In this document: piece after piece, positions 14,716 through 20,902 of the stretch
Layout of the letters: the number at the start of each line of letters is the position of its first letter
Position numbering within the stretch: the stretch's first letter is position 1
NCBI GenBank assembly: GCA_964411925.1
Contig: CAYPNI010000068.1
Location: 1 to 23,261, forward strand
Direction of reading: 5' to 3'
DNA length: 23,261 bases
Source of the DNA: VFKU01 sp964411925
GTDB lineage: Bacteria; Hydrogenedentota; Hydrogenedentia; Hydrogenedentales; GCA-2746185
The notes under the pieces: model-generated
The model's input: the letters and a program-made list of their open reading frames with translations, nothing else
Database searches by the model: none
What the model was told of the DNA's origin: nothing
Program-made: the position numbers and the translations under genes

Positions 14716-15558
14716 GTGCGAACAATCCCGATCGTCGTCGGCGCGATCACTCTGTTCTTCGTGGCACCCCAGGCCTACGGGGCGGACCGGTTGCCCGATA
14801 TCATCGTCAACCCCCTGTTCCTCAATCATCCCACCAGCGCCTCGCATCGATACGAATTCGTCACCAACATCATTCCGGGGCGGGTGCACCTGCGGTTGTC
14901 GAACTCGACTCCGAACATCGGCGAGGGCCCGCTGTTTATCTACGGCGGCGAGGAGTCGGGCAACGGCCAGGTGGTATATCAGCGGATCTTTCAGACGGAA
15001 GGCGGATTTCGCGACCGGCCCGCGGGATTGTTCGTCTTTCACCCGGCGCACAACCATGTCCACGTGAACCGCTGGGCGGAGTACAGGATTCGCGCGGTAT
15101 TGCCGGGCGATGGCGTCGGGCCGGTCCTGCGGACGGGCGGCAAAACCAGCTTCTGCCTGCTCGATTCGCTGCGCTACCAGGGGCCGGAACCCGTCCTGGG
15201 CAACGTGCCCGCGTTGCCGGTATTCCGCACCTGCGGCAACGATGCGCAGGGTATTTCGGTGGGCTTCGAGGACCTCTACTCCAAGACCCTGCCGGACCAG
15301 TGGATCGACGTGACGGGCCTGGGCGAGGGCGAATACTGGCTTGAATCGGTCGTGGACCCCGACAACCAGTTCGAGGAAATCGACGAGACGAACAACGTCG
15401 CACGCATCAAGCTGATCATCGGGCCGGGCGACATGCCCGTGCCGGACGAAATTCCGATCGAGCGCGGCGTGCCGTGGTACGCCGCGATTGTGCTAGTCTT
15501 GGCGTGCGCAGGGGGGCTGGCGCTGCGGGCAGGACGCCGGGGGAGCAAGGCCACGTGA
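14716..15558 (+). CDS. Lysyl oxidase family protein with complete Cu and LTQ residues
   Basis: A 280-residue exported protein of the lysyl oxidase family (copper amine oxidases that deaminate lysine side chains). It has a signal peptide (residues 1-22, AYG/AD), the copper-binding motif FHPAHNHVHV (H109, H112, H114, H116; same spacing as the human LOX copper motif), K143 in GGKTSFCL and Y188 in GFEDLY, which align with the Lys and Tyr that form the LTQ cofactor. C147 and C173 match a LOX disulfide. QWIDVTG (195-201) and YWLESVVDP (207-215) with DETNN (223-227) are further family blocks. A C-terminal membrane segment (about 253-270) followed by RAGRRGSK suggests a tail anchor. The GTG at 14716 has GGGAGG (14702-14707) 8 nt upstream. 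The stop overlaps the scpA start (GTGA), an unexpected partner for a secreted oxidase. Confidence 0.87.
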   Translation: MRTIPIVVGAITLFFVAPQAYGADRLPDIIVNPLFLNHPTSASHRYEFVTNIIPGRVHLRLSNSTPNIGEGPLFIYGGEESGNGQVVYQRIFQTEGGFRDRPAGLFVFHPAHNHVHVNRWAEYRIRAVLPGDGVGPVLRTGGKTSFCLLDSLRYQGPEPVLGNVPALPVFRTCGNDAQGISVGFEDLYSKTLPDQWIDVTGLGEGEYWLESVVDPDNQFEEIDETNNVARIKLIIGPGDMPVPDEIPIERGVPWYAAIVLVLACAGGLALRAGRRGSKAT

Positions 15559-16388
15559 CCACCGAGAGCATGACCGAAGAAAATACGCACGGCGCAGACG
15601 CGGAACAGGCGGGCTTCATCGTCGATGAAGCGACGGACCACGTCCTGCGGATCCACCTGGAGACGTTCCAGGGGCCGATGGAAGTCCTGCTGTACCTCAT
15701 CAAGGCGCAGGAAATCGACATCTTCGACATCCCGATCGCGAAGATCACCGAGCAGTACCTGAAGTTTCTGGAACTGGTCGAGGCCCACCAGCTCGATCTC
15801 GCCGGCGATTACCTCGTGATGGCGGCGACGCTGATCCAGATCAAGTCCAAGATGCTGATTCCGGCGGACGTGGACGAGGACGACGAGGAAATCGAGGAGG
15901 AAGATCCGCGGCTGGAGCTGGTCGAGAAGCTCATCCAGTACCGCATGTACAAGGATGCGGCGGCGCGGCTGGCGAACCTCGAGGAGGAGCGCGCGAACTG
16001 GTTTACGCGCAACGTCAAGCCCGAAGTGGACCTCAAATACGCCGAAGACGAGGGCGAGGATTTCCTCGAAGTCAGCCTGTTCGACCTCACGCAGGCGTTC
16101 AAGAGCGTCATCCGTTTCCTGCACGAGGACCGGCCGCACGAGGTCTCGCTCGAGGAATCGTCGGTCGATCAGAAAATCGAGTACATCCAGACCCTGCTCG
16201 ACATGCAGCAGAGCGTCGCGTGGAACGACCTGTTCAATTCATGCAAGAGCCGCGTCGAGGGCATCTGCTGTTTCCTCGCGATCCTCGAGCTCTGCCGCAT
16301 GAACGCGATCAGCGCGCACCAGCACGCCGCCTTCGGCGACATCCGCCTCTTTAAAAAAAACAGGGCGGCTGAGTCGCACGCCGCGTGA
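15555..16388 (+). CDS. scpA: Segregation and condensation protein A
   Basis: A 277-residue kleisin that bridges SMC heads with ScpB in the bacterial condensin complex, organising the chromosome for segregation. The N-terminal SMC-binding part is clear: LETFQGPMEVLLYLIKAQ (residues 34-51 by the chosen start) then DIFDIPIAKITEQYL. An acidic linker (DEDDEEIEEEDP) follows, and a C-terminal winged-helix region (SRVEGICCFLAILELCRMN) leads to the end. The GTG at 15555 overlaps the lysyl oxidase stop by 4 nt; an ATG at 15570 is an alternative. The C-terminus overlaps the yraN start in the same way, so all three are translationally coupled. scpB, often the next gene, is absent here. Confidence 0.94.
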   Translation: MTTESMTEENTHGADAEQAGFIVDEATDHVLRIHLETFQGPMEVLLYLIKAQEIDIFDIPIAKITEQYLKFLELVEAHQLDLAGDYLVMAATLIQIKSKMLIPADVDEDDEEIEEEDPRLELVEKLIQYRMYKDAAARLANLEEERANWFTRNVKPEVDLKYAEDEGEDFLEVSLFDLTQAFKSVIRFLHEDRPHEVSLEESSVDQKIEYIQTLLDMQQSVAWNDLFNSCKSRVEGICCFLAILELCRMNAISAHQHAAFGDIRLFKKNRAAESHAA

Positions 16389-16768
16389 TCCGCTGGCCGT
16401 GGCGGAGTCAGGCGAAGCCGCTCGGCGCGCAGGGTGAAGACCTCGCCGCGAAATTCCTCCGGCGCGCCGGCTACGAAATCCTGGAACGCAATGCGAAACT
16501 CGGCCGCAATGAAATTGACCTCATCGCGCGCGACGGCGATACGATCGTGTTCGTCGAAGTGAAGACACGCGACACGCCGGGGGACGCGTTCGCGCCCGAA
16601 GACAACGTGAACGTTGTGAAGCAGCGCAAGATCATCGCCGCGGCAAGGATCTACATGGCGAAACACCCCGACCCGCGGGCGTATTACCGGTTTGATGTGG
16701 TGGGGGTGGTCGTCGAGAAGGGGCAGAAACCGCGAATCGAGCTATTCAAGGACGCGTTTCATGCGTGA
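16385..16768 (+). CDS. yraN: YraN family (UPF0102) nuclease-fold protein
   Basis: A 127-residue cytoplasmic protein of the UPF0102/YraN family, which has an endonuclease-like (restriction-enzyme) fold; its cellular role is not firmly established, with links to DNA repair or Holliday-junction processing proposed. Visible motifs: GAQGEDLAAKFL (14-25), RNAKLGRNEIDLIARDG (37-53) with the E-x-D pair of the active site, and VFVEVKTRD (57-65) with the E-x-K. Length is normal for the family. The GTG start at 16385 overlaps the scpA stop by 4 nt (GTGA). It is the last gene of the operon; a nested palindrome starts 6 nt after its stop. Confidence 0.92.
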   Translation: MIRWPWRSQAKPLGAQGEDLAAKFLRRAGYEILERNAKLGRNEIDLIARDGDTIVFVEVKTRDTPGDAFAPEDNVNVVKQRKIIAAARIYMAKHPDPRAYYRFDVVGVVVEKGQKPRIELFKDAFHA

Positions 16769-16916
16769 GGAAGGTCAAGAGCTGGTCCGCAGATGCGGCT
16801 CGCAGAGACGAGCCGTGCGCAGATAAGGGCTGGATTGACTCACGCGGAGCCGCGGAGGTCGTGGAGAACATCTTCACGCTGAGAATCAGGAATCGTTCAG
16901 AGGACAAGGCCACTCT

Positions 16917-16942
16917 GTCATTCCCGCGAAGGCGGGAATCTC
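16917..16942 (+). repeat. Dispersed repeat R2, left copy of the inverted pair
   Basis: Begins GTCATTCCCGCGAAGGCGGG and continues AATCTC. Itself a hairpin with an 8-bp perfect stem ATTCCCGC/GCGGGAAT and a GAAG loop. The architecture (ATTCCC, 8 nt, GGGAAT) is like the dRS3 repeats of Neisseria, which I mention from memory as a resemblance only. Confidence 0.85.
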
Positions 16943-16970
16943 CATTCGACGGCAGCTTCAGCCACGCGAA

Positions 16971-16996
16971 GAGATTCCCGCCTTCGCGGGAATGAC
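16971..16996 (-). repeat. Dispersed repeat R2, right copy of the inverted pair
   Basis: The exact reverse complement of the left copy over all 26 bases, separated from it by 28 nt (16943-16970). On transcription each copy can fold alone or the two can pair into one long stem. Confidence 0.85.
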
Positions 16997-17058
16997 AATA
17001 GAGCGTGGCGATCGGCGCGAAAGCGACTTCAACTCCGCGCTCTCGGTGGCTCCGCGTG

Positions 17059-17085
17059 AGACAAGAGCTTATCTAGCTCTTGTCT
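17059..17085. terminator. Strong hairpin, possible bidirectional transcription stop
   Basis: Perfect 11-bp stem AGACAAGAGCT / AGCTCTTGTCT with loop TATCT. It is 37 nt past the cytochrome stop codon on the minus strand. There is no T-run, so intrinsic termination is doubtful; mRNA 3'-end protection is an alternative. Confidence 0.35.
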
Positions 17086-17121
17086 ACGCCCATCTGCGTT
17101 ATCTGCGGACGAGGGGCTTAA

Positions 17122-18528
17122 TTAAAGCGTCTTCAGGTACTCGATGACCGCGACTTTTTCTTCGGCCGTCAGTTCGTCATCGGGGAACGTGTGGCCGGCC
17201 GCGCTGTTGCCCTTGTTCGCGGTGTTGTAATACATGCGCGTCTGGCGCGGGTTCAGGTCCGCCGGGACCGCGTCGAACTCTTCGACTTTGAGACCGACGT
17301 GGTGTTCGTCATACCCGTACTCGTCGCGCTTCCAGACGACCGGGCGCTCGTCCACGTTGAACAGGTGATACAGCGTCGGCACGGAACCGTTGTGCAGATA
17401 CGGCGCGCTGGCCCAGATCCCGTCGAGGCGCTGGCCCATGTACCCCTCGGAGGTGAGGTCGAGCGGATGCTCGCCACCGTACTGGAGCCAGCCCTCGTTC
17501 GAATATTCGCGGCGGTCTTCCGGCACGGCCGTGCGGCGGATCGGGTCGGTGCCGATTTCGTCGATGGGCACCTTCTTGTTCGGGAAGGTCCAATTCTCGC
17601 CGTAGGTGCCGTGGCACTTCTTGCAATTCTCCTCAAACGCGACCTTGCCCTTCGCGGCGAGGTCGTAGTCGATCTCGAAGGGGTACTTCGGCGGCGTCAA
17701 TGAGTTGATGTACGCCTGAATATGCACGAAGTTCGGCTCGAACGATTTGAACTGTTCATCGGTGTAGATTGGCGACATCGCGAAGGGCATCAACTGGCGC
17801 GGCGTCTTCGGCGCGAAACCGTCCGCATAAATCCGGTCCTTCTTCTGGTAAAGCCACCACGCCGGCGCGTTCATGTCGTGGTGCTGGAGCAGTTCGGGGT
17901 GCGCGGTGAGCTTTGCGAACACTTCCTGGTTGCGCAGGCCGGCGAACACATGCGCGAAGATGACCGCGTTGCTGACGCCGCGGTGCTGGTTCAGGGGCGT
18001 CTTGAACGGCGCGAGCGTGTCCTGCACCTTTGCCGGGTCGCCGCCGGATTCAAGCGTGCGCAGGCGCTGGATGTCCGTCGCGATCGTGGTCAGGTCGAAG
18101 AGCGTGTTGCCGGCGCCGGGGGTCGTCTTGCCCATGACCTGCCCGCCGTGGCACGCGAAACAGTTTGTCACCAGGCTGCCCTTGCCGTCGGGCGTGTAGT
18201 CGAGGGGGATCCAGTGTTCTTTCGGGTCCGGGCGATCCGCCCAGCCGTAGCGCTTCCACGTCATCGCGCGGCGTTCTTCCTCGGTCGCCGCTTCCGCCTT
18301 CGCGCGTTCTTCCGGTTCCCAGATCTTCCAGAGGTGCTGCGGGTCGGTCTCCTTCATCACCGTCGTGCCCATCGGCGAATGGATGATGATGTCGAATCCC
18401 TTCGCAGGGTCAGGCGTCATGCCGAGGTTCACGTCGAACGGCGCGGCGACGTCATTCGCGAGTGCGGCGACGGGCGCGAGTGCGAGCGCGACAAGGACGA
18501 CGGCGAAATTGGAACGGGTCAGACGCAT
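17122..18528 (-). CDS. Exported di-heme c-type cytochrome, RoxA-like
   Basis: A 468-residue periplasmic protein with a signal peptide (cleavage near AALA/ND, residue 24) and two covalent heme motifs, CFACH (123-127) and CKKCH (302-306). APAWWLYQKKDRIYADG (221-237) and the C-terminal SAPYLHNGSVPTLYHL resemble RoxA rubber oxygenase and MauG/cytochrome c peroxidase-like di-heme proteins. RoxA itself is about 680 residues, so this is a shorter relative, and oxidative polymer cleavage is only one possibility; an electron-transfer or peroxidase role is another. Heme attachment would depend on the ResB/CcsA system encoded at 9697-12887. The ATG at 18528 has AGGGAG 6 nt upstream and its own promoter (18571-18599). 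It is monocistronic and ends in the nested palindrome. Confidence 0.87.
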   Translation of the reverse strand: MRLTRSNFAVVLVALALAPVAALANDVAAPFDVNLGMTPDPAKGFDIIIHSPMGTTVMKETDPQHLWKIWEPEERAKAEAATEEERRAMTWKRYGWADRPDPKEHWIPLDYTPDGKGSLVTNCFACHGGQVMGKTTPGAGNTLFDLTTIATDIQRLRTLESGGDPAKVQDTLAPFKTPLNQHRGVSNAVIFAHVFAGLRNQEVFAKLTAHPELLQHHDMNAPAWWLYQKKDRIYADGFAPKTPRQLMPFAMSPIYTDEQFKSFEPNFVHIQAYINSLTPPKYPFEIDYDLAAKGKVAFEENCKKCHGTYGENWTFPNKKVPIDEIGTDPIRRTAVPEDRREYSNEGWLQYGGEHPLDLTSEGYMGQRLDGIWASAPYLHNGSVPTLYHLFNVDERPVVWKRDEYGYDEHHVGLKVEEFDAVPADLNPRQTRMYYNTANKGNSAAGHTFPDDELTAEEKVAVIEYLKTL

Positions 18529-18570
18529 GAGACTCTCCCTGCGGCGATAAACCGCGTATTCTGCGAAATT

Positions 18571-18599
18571 ACGATATCACACGGAAGCCAGCCCGGCAA
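18571..18599 (-). promoter_or_regulatory. Promoter of the di-heme cytochrome gene
   Basis: Minus strand: TTGCCG (18594-18599), 17 nt, TATCGT (18571-18576), with TGA immediately before the -10 forming an extended -10. Transcription would begin near 18564, about 36 nt before the ATG. It lies back to back with the start region of the plus-strand gene at 18638. Confidence 0.5.
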
Positions 18600-18622
18600 T
18601 CCGCGAGGGCCGGCTGGGGCTG

Positions 18623-18631
18623 TGCCATACT
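18623..18631 (+). promoter_or_regulatory. Extended -10 for a possible leaderless transcript
   Basis: TGC followed by CATACT (18626-18631); the A of the ATG at 18638 is 7 nt beyond the hexamer, where transcription normally begins. No -35 match is present at 17 nt, as is usual for extended -10 promoters. Confidence 0.35.
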
Positions 18632-18637
18632 CGACGC

Positions 18638-19387
18638 ATGGACTTCCCAGGGATTCAGCCGTTTCATAAGTCCTATAGGCCCTATTCTGGCCTGAGTTTG
18701 GGGCTACTCGGCCTCCTTTGGACAGCGGCCGCGATTGGTCAGGGCGCTGCTCCCGAGTCGCTTGGCGCGCCGCGTCTGCGCGCGATCGCCGTGCAGGCCG
18801 AGCCGCCGGGTCCGATTAGCGACGCCTACGTTCAACTCCTCGACACCGTCGCCGACGCAATCGACCACGGCACGCTGGACGTCGCGGCGGACCGATTCAT
18901 CCGCATCCTTGAGCGACAGCGCGAGACCGGGCGGAAGGGCGTTCCGCAGGGGTATGTTGATTACGTCTTGCATCGCGTGGCGGTCGAGCGGAGCGCGGAA
19001 GCGGCGTCGGCGGCCGAGCGCGCGGTGTACTTCAACGCGCAGGAGAACGCCGTGCTCGAGCACCTGTCCGTGATGGAGAAGCAATATTCGGATCGGCAGG
19101 GAACGCGGCTTCCGGACTTCATCGTCCGCGAGCCTGTGTTGGGCGAGTTTGGGCAGGACCGCGATCCGGTGCGCGAGGGACTGCCGCAGAGCGCGAGCAT
19201 TGAGGACTTGCCGCAGCGCATCACGATTTGGCGCGGGACGCTGGATCGCGTCTCGCAGGAGCGGACCACGGCGCTGAAGGCGTTTGGAGACGCGGTGCGG
19301 GGCGACGCGGAACTCTATCGCAAAATGACCGATGCCGAAGCCCGTCTGTCCGGCGTCATGCGCGAGAGTTTCAGCGAGCTGGAGTAG
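18638..19387 (+). CDS. Small exported or membrane-anchored protein of unknown function
   Basis: A 249-residue protein that I do not recognise. Residues about 17-36 (GLSLGLLGLLWTAAAIGQGA) form a hydrophobic segment, either an uncleaved anchor or a signal peptide ending at GQGA. The rest is largely alpha-helical and charged, with Ala/Glu/Arg-rich stretches (ERSAEAASAAERAVYF, 116-131) that could form a helical bundle or coiled coil, and a central Pro-containing loop (TRLPDFIVREPVLGEFGQD). No cysteines or catalytic motifs stand out. The ATG at 18638 has no convincing ribosome-binding site, but an extended -10 (TGC-CATACT, 18623-18631) lies 6 nt upstream, so the mRNA may be leaderless. The M61-like peptidase gene follows after 63 nt on the same strand, and a shared role is possible but unproven. 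Confidence 0.65.
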   Translation: MDFPGIQPFHKSYRPYSGLSLGLLGLLWTAAAIGQGAAPESLGAPRLRAIAVQAEPPGPISDAYVQLLDTVADAIDHGTLDVAADRFIRILERQRETGRKGVPQGYVDYVLHRVAVERSAEAASAAERAVYFNAQENAVLEHLSVMEKQYSDRQGTRLPDFIVREPVLGEFGQDRDPVREGLPQSASIEDLPQRITIWRGTLDRVSQERTTALKAFGDAVRGDAELYRKMTDAEARLSGVMRESFSELE

Positions 19388-19450
19388 TCAGCCGTCTAAA
19401 CGGCCGCCCGATCCGGCGCGTCTCATCTCGGGTATCCCGGAGAAACGCAC

Positions 19451-20896
19451 ATGCCGATCCGTCTGATTCTGGCCGTCGTCGCTCACCTCGCAGCGGCGGA
19501 GCCCGCGACCTATACGTTCACGATTCCCGCAGACAAGTCGGCGATTTCCGTCGAGGCGGTGTTGACCGTGTCCGAGCCGTACCTCGAAATGTGGGAAGGT
19601 TGGTACTCGGACGGCGTGGCGGGCGGTCTCGCGGGATTCATCGAGCGCCTGGTGGTGTCACGAGCGGACGGAACGCTCGTGACTGTCGGGAAACCCGAGA
19701 ACAGCCGGTGGAAAATCGACGCGGCTGCTGGCGAGACGGTGACGGTCCGCTACGACGTTCGTCTGGACCACGAGAAGCACCGCTGGCCGTTCGGCGCGGA
19801 CGAGATCGCGTATATGCGCGATGACAGCGTGTTTCTGATTTCGCGGACGATGCTCGTCGTGAACGAGAGCGTCAGGCAGGCGCGCGTACGGTTTGTGCTA
19901 CCCGACGGCTGGCGCGTCGCGACACCCTGGATGCCGGTGGACGGAGACACCAACGCGTTCAACGTCTCGAACAAGCGGCTGCTGCTCGAAAGCTGCGTGC
20001 TGGTGGGCAAGTTCACGGAGCGCGAAGTCCAGACCGGCGACACCGTCGTGACGCTGGCCGTGGGTCGCGAACTCGACCCCTATGCCGATGCGGTTGAGGC
20101 GGCTGTGCGTGCGATCGTTCCCGCGTATCGGGACTTGTTCGAGGACACGCCGCAGGCGCGATTTCTGGCGGTGGTGGGCGTCAACACGGCGGGCGGGGTT
20201 ACGGACGGCAGCGCGTATCCCAACAGCGTCAGCGTGCTCACACCGAAGCGGATGGAGGGCGCAAACTTCGTGCAGGCGATCTACACGATCGCCCACGAGA
20301 TACTTCACTTGTGGAACGGGTATCGGCTCAGGCCGGCGACGCAGATGGAGTGGTTTCGCGAGGGGTTCACGGACTACCTGACCTGGCGGACCCTGGCGGA
20401 GCTCGATCTGGTGGATGAAGCGCCCATTCTCATGGAACTGAAACGCCAGGTCACCGCGTATGCGAACCTCGATCGTTCGGTTTCGATGGCGGACGCCGGA
20501 GAGAACAAATCCGCTAACGCGACGCTGATCTACGAGGGTGGATCGCTGACGGCGCTCTGCCTCGACAGCACGATTCGCGCTGGAAGCGGCGGCAAGAGCG
20601 GGCTCCCGGAGTTTTTGCGCGAGTTGTATGCGCGCTCGGCCAAGCAGAATCTTCCCTACGACGAATCGACGATTGTCGCGGCGGCGCGCGAAGCCGGCGG
20701 CGGTGACATCCAGCCGTTTCTTGATCGGCACGTCCGTGGCCGGGAGCCGCTACCGCTGGTCGAGTGTTTTGAAGGACTCGGCCTTCGTCTCGAATTGAAG
20801 AAATCCGGCAGTCGCGTAGCGGTCACGCTGACCCCCGACGAGAACGCATCGGGCCACGCGGCGGCCGCGCGCGATCGGTTCCTGGGCCGGGACTAG
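19451..20896 (+). CDS. Exported M61-like metallopeptidase lacking a PDZ domain
   Basis: A 481-residue protein with a short signal peptide (MPIRLILAVVAHLAAAEP, cleavage near residue 16), an N-terminal beta-rich domain (17-205) and a gluzincin-type catalytic domain. The zinc motif is HEILH (282-286), with the third ligand E304 in WFREGFTDYL exactly 18 residues after H286. HEILHLWNGYRLRP closely follows the glycyl aminopeptidase M61 pattern (HExxHLWN-x-x-RIRP). M61 proteins usually continue into a C-terminal PDZ domain; here the chain stops about where it would begin, after GLGLRLELKK. The ATG at 19451 has GGAG 8 nt upstream. Likely periplasmic peptidase or aminopeptidase; substrate unknown. It ends 6 nt before the convergent ABC exporter gene, with no terminator between. 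Confidence 0.85.
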   Translation: MPIRLILAVVAHLAAAEPATYTFTIPADKSAISVEAVLTVSEPYLEMWEGWYSDGVAGGLAGFIERLVVSRADGTLVTVGKPENSRWKIDAAAGETVTVRYDVRLDHEKHRWPFGADEIAYMRDDSVFLISRTMLVVNESVRQARVRFVLPDGWRVATPWMPVDGDTNAFNVSNKRLLLESCVLVGKFTEREVQTGDTVVTLAVGRELDPYADAVEAAVRAIVPAYRDLFEDTPQARFLAVVGVNTAGGVTDGSAYPNSVSVLTPKRMEGANFVQAIYTIAHEILHLWNGYRLRPATQMEWFREGFTDYLTWRTLAELDLVDEAPILMELKRQVTAYANLDRSVSMADAGENKSANATLIYEGGSLTALCLDSTIRAGSGGKSGLPEFLRELYARSAKQNLPYDESTIVAAAREAGGGDIQPFLDRHVRGREPLPLVECFEGLGLRLELKKSGSRVAVTLTPDENASGHAAAARDRFLGRD

Positions 20897-20902
20897 CCCG
20901 CG

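Larger units (their letters stand above)
16774..17117. repeat. Nested inverted-repeat structure between convergent genes
   Basis: This fills the 353-bp gap between yraN (+) and the cytochrome gene (-). Three inverted pairs are nested: GTCCGCAGAT (16785-16794) with ATCTGCGGAC (17101-17110); CTCACGCGGAGCC (16839-16851, similarity extends to 16857) with GGCTCCGCGTGAG (17048-17060); and a perfect 26-bp R2 pair (16917-16942 with 16971-16996). Local hairpins sit within the arms: CGGCTCG/CGAGCCG (16796-16815) and AGACAAGAGCT/AGCTCTTGTCT (17059-17085). The arms between the pairs are not complementary. It may act as a bidirectional terminator; its origin looks like accumulation of interspersed repeats. 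An open frame across it is made of repeat sequence and is not a gene. Confidence 0.8.

Noticed and set aside
16765..16995. Open frame of 76 codons immediately after yraN
   Set aside because: It is built from repeat sequence (SFPRRRESP is the translation of R2), lacks a ribosome-binding site and matches no family.
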